Assembly (NCBI GenBank): GCA_038325105.1
Contig: JBBQIR010000014.1
Location: 1 to 38,882, forward strand
Source: WSXY01 sp038325105
GTDB lineage: Bacteria > Actinomycetota > Coriobacteriia > Anaerosomatales > Anaerosomataceae
Direction: 5' to 3'
DNA: 38,882 nt
Under the pieces are notes generated by a model. It was not told where the DNA came from. It ran no database searches and saw only the letters and a program-made list of their open reading frames with translations. Position 1 is the first letter of the stretch. The number at the start of each line of letters is the position of its first letter. A program made the translations under genes and the position numbers. Of the stretch, positions 32,743 through 38,882 are shown one piece after another.

Positions 32743-32778
32743 GAGAGAGGGCCCGCCGTGCGGCGAGGCCCTCCTCTC
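32743..32778 (-). terminator. Bulged hairpin after rplQ
   Basis: Between rplQ and ecfA1: arms gagag (32743-32747) + agggcc (32748-32753) + cgcc (32754-32757) pair with ggcg (32762-32765), ggccct (32767-32772) and the pyrimidine run to 32778, with single-base bulges at 32766 and 32774. It could end or attenuate the alpha operon. A short T-containing stretch (CATTCTTGG) follows on the minus strand. Confidence 0.55.
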
Positions 32779-32814
32779 AAAGCTTCTACCGGCAAGACCG
32801 GGATGCAGCGACCT

Positions 32815-33168
32815 CTAGTCAACCAGTTCCAGGATGACAACAGGCGCGTTATCGCCCTTGCGCGGTCCGAGCTTGAGGATCCTTGTGTAGCCACCGGGAC
32901 GCTCCGCGTAGCGGGGTGCGATATCGGCGAAGATCTTGTGAACCAGTTCGCGATCGTTGATTTCCGCAAGAGCGAGACGACGAGAATGCACGTCGCCGCG
33001 CTTGCCCCAGGTGATGATCCGCTCGACGAGCATGCGGACTTCCTTGGCGCGAGCTTCGGTCGTCTTGATACGTTCGTTCAGGAACAGGGCTCTCGCCAGG
33101 CCGCGAAGCATAGCCTTGGTATGGCTCGCGTCGGTACCGAGTTTGCGCCCTTTCTTGGCGTGTCTCAT
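32815..33168 (-). CDS. rplQ: 50S ribosomal protein L17
   Basis: A 117-residue large-subunit protein near the exit tunnel. It starts MRHAKKGRKLGTDASHTKAM and carries LARALFLNERIKTTEARAKE near residues 24-43 and RPGGYTRILKLGPRKGD near 90-106, both family hallmarks. It follows rpoA by 12 bases. It is the last ribosomal gene of the cluster, with a hairpin behind it. Confidence 0.99.
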   Translation of the reverse strand: MRHAKKGRKLGTDASHTKAMLRGLARALFLNERIKTTEARAKEVRMLVERIITWGKRGDVHSRRLALAEINDRELVHKIFADIAPRYAERPGGYTRILKLGPRKGDNAPVVILELVD

Positions 33169-33180
33169 TTCGTGGTTCTC

Positions 33181-34119
33181 CTACCCCGCCAGGCCCAGGC
33201 CCATCGCCTGGAGCTTGTCTTTGACTTCCTCGATGGACTTGGCCCCGAAGTTCCGAACGTTGAGCAGGTCGGCTTCGGAGCACTCGGTCAGCTGACCGAT
33301 GGTGTTGACGCCCTGGCGCTTCAAGCAGTTATACGAGCGCACCGACAGGTCGAGTTCTTCGATCGGCGTATCGAGCACGCCGTCCTTCTCGTCCTCCACC
33401 GGCTTGAAGATACCTTCCTCGGCGTCAGGCGTTGTGGCCTGCTCAGCGAAGAGGGTCATATGCTCGTTGATGATCTTGGCAGCACGCGCCACCGCATCGG
33501 CCGGCAGGACGGCACCGTTGGTCTCGACCTCAAGCACGAGGCGATCGTAGTCCGTGCGCTGGCCAACGCGAGTGTTCTGCACAACGTACGTGCAACGCGT
33601 GACCGGGCTGAAAAGCGAGTCGATCGTGATGACGCCGAGCGGATCCTCGGCACGCTTGTTGCGATCGGCCGTGGTGTATCCGCGACCGACACCGATGCGA
33701 ATGCTCATTTCGAGCTTCGCGCCCTTCTCGAGCGTGGCGATGACGTGCTCGGGGTTGACCAGGTCGAACTCGGCGGGAACCTTGAGGTTCGCACCAGTCG
33801 CAACGCACGGGCCAGTTACCGAAAGCGTGGCAACGGCGTCGCCCGCTCCGATTCCGGTCTCCCGGAATACGAGGCCTTTCACGTTCAGAACAATGTCGGT
33901 GACGTCCTCGCGGACGCCCTCGATGGTCGAGAACTCGTGCTGGACACCTTCGACGCGAATCGAGGTACCGGCTGCACCCTGAAGAGAACTCAGGAGCACG
34001 CGGCGCATCGAGTTGCCGAGGGTGTAGCCGTAGCCGCGCTCGAGCGGCTCAACGACGACGCGAGCGAACCGCTCGTCGATGACGTCGACCGCCACCTGTG
34101 GCCTCATGAACTCGGTCAT
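33181..34119 (-). CDS. rpoA: RNA polymerase subunit alpha
   Basis: A 312-residue subunit. The N-terminal domain (about 1-232) dimerises and binds beta and beta-prime, with GYGYTLGNSMRRVLLSSL near residues 29-46 and KGRGYT-like VGRGYTTADRNK near 144-155. A linker of about 20 acidic residues leads to the C-terminal domain (about 250-312), which binds UP elements and activators. There the segments are LDLSVRSYNCLKRQGVNTIG and RNFGAKSIEEVKDKL. It lies between rpsD and rplQ, the normal position. Confidence 0.99.
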   Translation of the reverse strand: MTEFMRPQVAVDVIDERFARVVVEPLERGYGYTLGNSMRRVLLSSLQGAAGTSIRVEGVQHEFSTIEGVREDVTDIVLNVKGLVFRETGIGAGDAVATLSVTGPCVATGANLKVPAEFDLVNPEHVIATLEKGAKLEMSIRIGVGRGYTTADRNKRAEDPLGVITIDSLFSPVTRCTYVVQNTRVGQRTDYDRLVLEVETNGAVLPADAVARAAKIINEHMTLFAEQATTPDAEEGIFKPVEDEKDGVLDTPIEELDLSVRSYNCLKRQGVNTIGQLTECSEADLLNVRNFGAKSIEEVKDKLQAMGLGLAG

Positions 34120-34152
34120 AAAACGAGCCTCCTTGGCTTCGATCAGGTCGTC

Positions 34153-34779
34153 TTACTTGGAGTAGAGCTCGACAATAAGCTGCTCACGAACAGGCGCATC
34201 GATCTGGTCACGCGTCGGAAGCGAGAGCACCTTGCCCTGTAGCTTCTCAACGTCTACCTCAAGCCAGCCCGGAATCTCCATCTTGGAAGAGGAGATGATG
34301 GCAGCCTTGACGACACTCATTTCCCTAGCCTTCTCGGCCACGGCCACGACCTGACCCGGCTTGAGGCGGTACGAAGGAATGTCAACTCGACGTCCGTCGA
34401 CCAGGAAATGCCCGTGACGCACGTTCTGGCGAGCCTCATCCCGCGAGGCCGCAAAACCAAGCCGGTACACGACGTTGTCGAGTCGGCTCTCGAGCAAACG
34501 GAGCAGGTTCTCGCCGGTGATGCCGGCCAATCTGCTCGCGATCTTGTAGTACCCGCGGAACTGCTTCTCGAGCAGTCCGTAGATGCGCTTTGCCTTCTGC
34601 TTCTCACGAAGCTGAACACGATACTCGCTGTCGCGAGGGCGCTTCTTCCCGGCCATGCCTGGCGGGTAGGGGCGGCGCTCTATAGCGCACTTATCGCTGT
34701 AGCAGCGATCGCCCTTGATAAACAACTTGATTCCTTCACGGCGGCACAGTCTGCAGTCCGCCCCGGTATAGCGTGCCAT
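34153..34779 (-). CDS. rpsD: 30S ribosomal protein S4 (zinc form)
   Basis: A 208-residue early-assembly protein. The N-terminus holds four cysteines, C9, C12, C26 and C31, that make a zinc site, so this is the C+ form and not a zinc-independent paralog. The S4 RNA-binding domain follows near 98-160 (LESRLDNVVYRLGFA, then RQNVRHGHFLVDGRRVDIPS). It ends LIVELYSK. If zinc is scarce, some actinobacteria switch to a C- paralog; none is visible in the window. Confidence 0.99.
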   Translation of the reverse strand: MARYTGADCRLCRREGIKLFIKGDRCYSDKCAIERRPYPPGMAGKKRPRDSEYRVQLREKQKAKRIYGLLEKQFRGYYKIASRLAGITGENLLRLLESRLDNVVYRLGFAASRDEARQNVRHGHFLVDGRRVDIPSYRLKPGQVVAVAEKAREMSVVKAAIISSSKMEIPGWLEVDVEKLQGKVLSLPTRDQIDAPVREQLIVELYSK

Positions 34780-34797
34780 AGGGGTGGTCCTTCCGAA

Positions 34798-35199
34798 TTA
34801 CACGCGGCGGCGCTTGCGCGGCCGGCAACCATTGTGTGGGACAGGGGTGCAATCCTGAATACTTGAAACCTCCATGCCAGCGGCCTGGAGCGAGCGGATT
34901 GCGGTCTCGCGACCCGAACCCGGGCCTTTCACGAACACTGAGAGCTTACGCACGCCGTGCTCCTGCGCCATCTTGGCGCACTGTTCGGCCGCAAGCTGCG
35001 CGGCGAACGGAGTCGACTTACGTGATCCCTTGAAGCCCACCGTGCCGGCGGACTGCCATGAAATCACGTTGCCCTGCGGATCCGTGATCGTGATGATCGT
35101 GTTGTTGAACGTGCTCTTGATGTGCGCCTGTCCGACAGCGATGTTCTTTCGTTCGCTACGGCGGACACGCGTCTTGACTGTCTTCTTCTTGGCGACCAT
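34798..35199 (-). CDS. rpsK: 30S ribosomal protein S11
   Basis: A 133-residue platform protein of the small subunit. Hallmarks are GQAHIKSTFNNTIITITD near 23-40, SAGTVGFKGSRKSTPFAAQ near 50-68 and the basic C-terminus with DCTPVPHNGCRPRKRRRV. The N-terminal 20 residues are lysine- and arginine-rich, as usual. It lies three bases after rpsM and 18 before rpsD. Confidence 0.99.
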   Translation of the reverse strand: MVAKKKTVKTRVRRSERKNIAVGQAHIKSTFNNTIITITDPQGNVISWQSAGTVGFKGSRKSTPFAAQLAAEQCAKMAQEHGVRKLSVFVKGPGSGRETAIRSLQAAGMEVSSIQDCTPVPHNGCRPRKRRRV

Positions 35200-35202
35200 G
35201 GA

Positions 35203-35577
35203 CTACTTGCCCTTCTTCTTCGCACCGATCTGACGGCGGGGACCTTTGCGGGTACGCGCATTAGTGTGCGTACGCTGGCCGCGGACAGGCAAACCCTTGC
35301 GGTGACGGAGGCCACGGTAGCAGCCGATTTCCATCAGACGCTTGATGTTCTGCCCGACCTCGCGGCGGAGGTCACCCTCGACCTTCAGGTTGCGGTCGAT
35401 GAACTCGCGGAGCCGCACGACCTCTTCTTCGGTCAGGTTGCGGACGCGGGTATCGGGGTTGATCCCGGTCTCCCGGAGAATCTGCTGACTCGTAGTGAGC
35501 CCAACTCCAAAAATGTAGGTCAGTCCGATCTCTACGCGCTTTTCGCGCGGGAGGTCGACGCCTGCGATACGTGCCAC
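35203..35577 (-). CDS. rpsM: 30S ribosomal protein S13
   Basis: A 124-residue head protein of the small subunit that touches tRNA and bridges to the large subunit. It begins ARIAGVDLPREKRVEIGLT, contains the helix-two-turn-helix IFGVGLTTSQQIL near 22-34 and the RGLRHRKGLPVRGQRTHTN hallmark near 90-108. The C-terminal tail is lysine-rich. The start is GTG. It follows rpmJ by 14 bases. Confidence 0.99.
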   Translation of the reverse strand: MARIAGVDLPREKRVEIGLTYIFGVGLTTSQQILRETGINPDTRVRNLTEEEVVRLREFIDRNLKVEGDLRREVGQNIKRLMEIGCYRGLRHRKGLPVRGQRTHTNARTRKGPRRQIGAKKKGK

Positions 35578-35591
35578 GTAGTCCCTCCTAC

Positions 35592-35705
35592 CTAACCTTG
35601 ACGCTGCTTGTGGCGGGGATTCTCACAGATCACGAGTACCCGACCGTGTCGACGAATGATCTTGCACTTCTCACACATTCTTTTGACTGAGGGTCGTACC
35701 TTCAT
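35592..35705 (-). CDS. rpmJ: 50S ribosomal protein L36 (zinc form)
   Basis: A 37-residue protein, one of the smallest of the ribosome, between infA and rpsM. It begins MKVRPSVKRMCEKCKIIRRH and ends NPRHKQRQG. The zinc ligands C11, C14, C27 and H32 are all present. Start is ATG at 35705. Size and position match L36 in most bacteria. Confidence 0.98.
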   Translation of the reverse strand: MKVRPSVKRMCEKCKIIRRHGRVLVICENPRHKQRQG

Positions 35706-35776
35706 CGATGGTCCTTTCGGATCACTTCACTAGCTCTATCTTCACACCCAGCCGCAGGTGTCTCATTGTCGAACTC

Positions 35777-35808
35777 ATGGGAACGCACACGGTGCCGGGT
35801 GTTCCCAT
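35777..35808 (-). promoter_or_regulatory. Hairpin between infA and rpmJ
   Basis: In the 120-base gap upstream of rpmJ, atgggaac (35777-35784) pairs with gttcccat (35801-35808), eight base pairs, with GC-rich, partly self-pairing bases in the loop. This gap is longer than others in the cluster. The hairpin could be an attenuator or a processing site. No promoter was recognised with confidence. Confidence 0.35.
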
Positions 35809-35825
35809 CACTCACGAACAAACTG

Positions 35826-36047
35826 CTACTTGAAGCGGTAGGTGATTCTTCCGCGACTCAAGTCGTACGGCGACAACTCTACGGTCACCTTGTCACCCGG
35901 GAGGATACGGATGTAGTGCATACGCATCTTGCCTGAGATGTGCGCAAGAACCTTATGTCCGTTCTCCAACTCGACCCGGAACATAGCGTTCGGCAAGGGC
36001 TCGGTAACCGTGCCCTCCATCTCGATGGCATCATCGCGCTTACCCAA
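35826..36047 (-). CDS. infA: Translation initiation factor IF-1
   Basis: A 73-residue OB-fold protein that binds the A site of the 30S subunit. It contains IEMEGTVTEPLPNAMFRVEL, NGHKVLAHISGKMRMHYIRI, GDKVTVELSPYDLSRGRI and ends TYRFK, the complete family pattern. The start codon is TTG (encoding the first Met of MGKRDDAIEM), 9-10 bases after AAGGA. TTG is uncommon for infA. The gene follows map by 90 bases. Confidence 0.98.
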   Translation of the reverse strand: MGKRDDAIEMEGTVTEPLPNAMFRVELENGHKVLAHISGKMRMHYIRILPGDKVTVELSPYDLSRGRITYRFK

Positions 36048-36137
36048 CTACACCAATCCTTCACCACTGAGAAGCCGCAAACGTGAAGTATATCTCACTT
36101 CTGCTGCATCAGTCCACAGGCAAACACTATTTGAACA

Positions 36138-36884
36138 TCATTCGCACGTGAGAATGACGGGGCCGTCCTCAGTAATCGCCACCGTATGTTCGAAGTGCGC
36201 AGACATCGTGCCGTCGACGGTCACCACGGTCCAGCCGTCCGCCAGCGAACGCACTTCGTATCCGCCTGCATTGATCATGGGCTCGATCGCGAATACCATT
36301 CCGGGCTTCAACTGCGGACCCTTGCCCGCCTGCCCGAAGTTCGGAATCTGGGGCTCCTCGTGCATCGCCCGACCGATTCCATGTCCGACGTACTCTCGCA
36401 CAACCGAGAAACCGGCACCTTCGGCAACCTGCTGGACGGCAGAACCGATGTCGTACAGGCGCATGTTCGGTCGCGCCTTCGCAATACCGGCGTAAAGCGA
36501 TCGCCGTGTAGCATCGAGCAGTGCAGTCGCGTCCGCGGAGACTGCACCGACGGCGAACGTAAGCGCCGCATCCCCGAAATACCCATCCACCACGGCTCCG
36601 CAATCGACCGACAGAACGTCGCCCTCGCGCAGAACCGTCACCCCGGGGATTCCATGGACTACCTGATCGTTGATCGACGTACACAGCGTCGCAGGGAACC
36701 CGTGGTACCCGAGGAAGGCAGGTTTCGCCTTCTCTGAGCGTATGTACTCCTCGGCGATCTTGTCGAGCTCACGAGTTGTGATGCCCGGCTTGACCGCCTC
36801 TCCGACGAGGCGCAGCGCAGTGGCGGTCACCCGACCTGCCTCGCGCATCACCTCGATCTCGGCCAGCGTCTTCAGCACAATCAC
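36138..36884 (-). CDS. map: Methionine aminopeptidase, type I
   Basis: A 248-residue metalloenzyme that removes N-terminal methionine from new proteins. Metal ligands are D94, D105, H168, E201 and E232, which match E. coli D97, D108, H171, E204 and E235, all shifted by three. H78 is the substrate-binding histidine (VVHG). No N-terminal zinc-finger extension is seen. The start is GTG, with the GGAGGG site located in the end of adk, seven bases before. It lies six bases after adk, in the common secY-adk-map-infA order. Confidence 0.98.
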   Translation of the reverse strand: MIVLKTLAEIEVMREAGRVTATALRLVGEAVKPGITTRELDKIAEEYIRSEKAKPAFLGYHGFPATLCTSINDQVVHGIPGVTVLREGDVLSVDCGAVVDGYFGDAALTFAVGAVSADATALLDATRRSLYAGIAKARPNMRLYDIGSAVQQVAEGAGFSVVREYVGHGIGRAMHEEPQIPNFGQAGKGPQLKPGMVFAIEPMINAGGYEVRSLADGWTVVTVDGTMSAHFEHTVAITEDGPVILTCE

Positions 36885-36890
36885 GAAAGG

Positions 36891-37535
36891 CTAGCCCTCC
36901 ACGATTGCACGAACGTCGGTGAAGACCGCGTTTGCCGATCGGTTTCCGTCGACGGGCCGCAAGAGACCTTTGTCACGGTAGTACTCGATCAGCGGAGCCG
37001 TCGAGCGCTCGTAGACATCGAGCCGGTTCGTAACAGTCTCGACGGTATCGTCATCCCGTTGCAGCAGTTCGCCACCGCATACGGGACACTCGCCCGACAG
37101 AGTCTCCGGCTGGGAAACGACGTTGAAGATCGCACCACATTGCTTGCAGGTGCGACGAGCTGTGAGACGCTCGATAAGCGCGGACTTCTCGACCTCAATG
37201 CTCACAACCGCGTCGAGCGTTTTGCCTAGTTCGCCGAGTGCCACCCCGAGCGCATCCGCCTGGACGACCGTTCGAGGAAACCCGTCGAGGACGAATCCAC
37301 TCTCGGCATCGGGCTCCTGCAAGCGAGCCTTGACGAGACCGATGACGACCTCATCGGGCACAAGATCGCCCTTGTCCATATGGCTCTTTGCAGCGAGTCC
37401 GAGCGGCGTCCTGTTCGCGACAGCAGCACGCAGAATATCACCCGTGGAGATGTGCGCGAGCCCGAAGACCTCGATGATCTTCGCTGCCTGCGTACCCTTG
37501 CCGGCACCAGGTGCGCCGAGAAGCATGATGTTCAT
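36891..37535 (-). CDS. adk: Adenylate kinase (zinc LID)
   Basis: A 214-residue enzyme that interconverts ATP + AMP and 2 ADP. P-loop GAPGAGKGT at residues 7-15, AMP site STGDILRAAV near 30-39, FVLDGFPRT near 81-89. The LID holds four cysteines, C130, C133, C150 and C153, the zinc-binding form found in many Gram-positives. It follows secY by 15 bases. Confidence 0.99.
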   Translation of the reverse strand: MNIMLLGAPGAGKGTQAAKIIEVFGLAHISTGDILRAAVANRTPLGLAAKSHMDKGDLVPDEVVIGLVKARLQEPDAESGFVLDGFPRTVVQADALGVALGELGKTLDAVVSIEVEKSALIERLTARRTCKQCGAIFNVVSQPETLSGECPVCGGELLQRDDDTVETVTNRLDVYERSTAPLIEYYRDKGLLRPVDGNRSANAVFTDVRAIVEG

Positions 37536-37550
37536 CTTCGTGCCCCCTAC

Positions 37551-38813
37551 TTACTTGAAGAAGCCGTCATAGTGACGCATTTTGAGCTGGCTCTCGAGCT
37601 GGGTCATGGTCTCAAGTGCTACGCCTACCATGATCAGGATGGACGTTCCGCCGAAGGTCTTAAGGAGCGGCGACGCAGACTCCTGGAACGTGAACAGGAT
37701 CTGCGGAAGCACGGCGATTGCAGCCAAGAAGATCGCGCCCGGAAGGGTAATCCGGTTGAGGACGTTTTCAATGTACGTCTCCGTCTGCTTCCCCGGACGC
37801 ACGCCTGGAACGAAACCGCCGTTCTTGCGGAGGTTGTCGGCGAGGTCGACCGGGTTGAAGACGAGGGCAGTGTAGAAGTAGGTGAAGAAGATGATGAAGA
37901 GCGCGTACAACGAGATGTGCAGCCACCCATCGGACAGCGCGTTCGAGAACGTCTTCAGCCATGCGGTTGCCGGGAAGAAGTTGGCGATGGTCGCCGGGAA
38001 CAGCAGGATCGACGAAGCGAAGATGATAGGAATCACGTTTGCGCCGTTCACCTTCAGCGGAATGTACGTGCCGACCCCGCCGTAGACCTTGCGCCCGACA
38101 ACGCGCTTCGCGTACTGAACAGGAATCCGGCGCTGGCCGCGCTCCATGAAGATAACGGCCGCGACAACGACGAGGGACATGACGAGAAGAATCGCTGTCC
38201 CGTACCACTCTCCAAGGGTGACCGAGGAGACGAGCGTCGCCGGGAACCTGGACACGATGCTCGCGAAGATGATCAGCGACATGCCGTTGCCGACACCGCG
38301 CTGAGTGATGAGTTCGCCGAGCCACATGATGAACGCCGTCCCGGCCATGAGGCTGATGACGATGACGATCCTCGTCAGCCAGTCGAACTGCACGCCGAGT
38401 CCGGCGCTCTCCGACTGAAACACGGTAAGCAGACCGATGGACTCGACCAGTCCGATAGCAAGGGTAAGGTAGCGTGTGGTCTGCGTAATCTTACGCTGAC
38501 CGGCTTCGCCCTCTTTGGACCAGCGCTCAAGCGTCGGGATGACCGCCTGCAGCAGCTGCATGATGATCGATGACGTGATGTACGGCATGATGCCGAGGGA
38601 GAAGATAGCAAAGTTCTGGAGCGCTCCACCCGCGAACAGGTTGAGCAGGCCCAGGGCAGCGCCGTTCTCGACGATCTGCCGCACGGCGCCGGGATCCACG
38701 CCGGGCACGGGTATGTGAGCACCGACCCGGTAGAGAGCGAGGATCGCGAGTGTGAAGAGGATCTTCTTGCGCAGATCCGGAATCCGGAATGCGTTTACAA
38801 GGGCCTCTATCAC
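37551..38813 (-). CDS. secY: Protein translocase channel SecY
   Basis: A 420-residue, ten-helix membrane channel for protein export. It begins IEALVNAFRIPDLRKKILFT and includes the plug region PGVDPGAVRQIVENG and the helix GIMPYITSSIIMQLL near 95-109. Later stretches RRIPVQYAKRVVGR and FVPGVRPGKQTETY lie in the large cytosolic loops that meet the ribosome and SecA. The start is GTG and overlaps the rplO stop (GTGA). It lies between rplO and adk, as in the spc operon. Confidence 0.99.
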   Translation of the reverse strand: MIEALVNAFRIPDLRKKILFTLAILALYRVGAHIPVPGVDPGAVRQIVENGAALGLLNLFAGGALQNFAIFSLGIMPYITSSIIMQLLQAVIPTLERWSKEGEAGQRKITQTTRYLTLAIGLVESIGLLTVFQSESAGLGVQFDWLTRIVIVISLMAGTAFIMWLGELITQRGVGNGMSLIIFASIVSRFPATLVSSVTLGEWYGTAILLVMSLVVVAAVIFMERGQRRIPVQYAKRVVGRKVYGGVGTYIPLKVNGANVIPIIFASSILLFPATIANFFPATAWLKTFSNALSDGWLHISLYALFIIFFTYFYTALVFNPVDLADNLRKNGGFVPGVRPGKQTETYIENVLNRITLPGAIFLAAIAVLPQILFTFQESASPLLKTFGGTSILIMVGVALETMTQLESQLKMRHYDGFFK

Positions 38814-38882
38814 AGCTGCTCGACCGTCCCTCCGGCTGCCTCAATCTTCGCCACCGCAGGAGCGGAGACCTTATCGACCTTG
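38810..38882 (-). CDS. rplO: 50S ribosomal protein L15, C-terminal fragment
   Basis: Only the last 23 residues are in the window: KVDKVSAPAVAKIEAAGGTV then EQL and a TGA. The 'v.kfS..A...IeaAGG..e' end is typical of L15. The stop overlaps the secY GTG, the normal neighbour in the spc operon. The rest lies beyond the right edge. Confidence 0.92.
   Translation of the reverse strand, partial: KVDKVSAPAVAKIEAAGGTVEQL

Noticed and set aside
32311..34242. A 643-residue plus-strand open frame
   Set aside because: Runs antisense through the end of rpsD, rpoA, rplQ and part of ecfA1, with no ribosome binding site or family motif. It is a mirror of strong third-position GC bias.

Overview
This is a 38.9 kb stretch of a high-GC bacterial chromosome that is almost entirely housekeeping. 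The gene set points to an anaerobic, non-mycelial actinobacterium of the Coriobacteriia type. The signs are high GC with frequent GTG starts, a complete bacterial V/A-type ATPase operon, two secreted proteins with three clostridia-like cell-wall-binding type 2 (CWB2) repeats, zinc-cysteine forms of ribosomal protein S4 and adenylate kinase, and a glmS ribozyme. The taxonomic placement is an inference. No tRNA, rRNA, CRISPR array, insertion sequence or prophage was seen.

Layout, left to right. (1) 1-3.8 kb: the end of a LytR-CpsA-Psr protein, a CWB2 amidase, ychF on the opposite strand, and a LysE-type exporter. (2) 3.8-6 kb: groS-groL under a CIRCE operator that sits just downstream of a recognisable promoter. 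(3) 6-7.6 kb: a secreted PPC-CWB2 protein. (4) 7.7-11.8 kb: a tightly coupled operon, nitroreductase, family 4 uracil-DNA glycosylase, tsaE, tsaB, and a fused rimI-tsaD gene, read from one promoter. (5) 11.8-12.4 kb: a lone plus-strand hypothetical gene followed by two strong hairpins. (6) 12.4-21 kb: the nine-gene ATPase operon H-I-K-E-C-F-A-B-D. (7) 21.2-28.5 kb: alr, a CBS protein, bifunctional NAD(P)HX repair enzyme, acpS, glmS and glmM. The glmM-glmS gap holds a promoter and a glmS self-cleaving riboswitch. (8) 28.5-32.7 kb: rplM-rpsI, truA, and the shared ECF energy-coupling module. (9) 32.8-38.9 kb: the end of the spc/alpha ribosomal operon, from rplO to rplQ with rpoA, secY, adk, map and infA.

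The genes serve envelope building (GlmM and GlmS supply glucosamine phosphate, Alr supplies D-alanine, LCP and amidase act outside), translation (ribosomal proteins, t6A and pseudouridine modification, N-terminal processing), protein folding and export, and ion-driven energetics. Most genes lie on the minus strand, many with 1- to 10-base start/stop overlaps.

I found no new multi-gene defence or biosynthetic system. The items most worth following are the glmS ribozyme with its promoter and sequestered ribosome binding site, the RimI-TsaD fusion, the uncharacterised 114-residue protein with its hairpin pair, and the H/V-type ATPase regulatory region with a 14-base palindrome.
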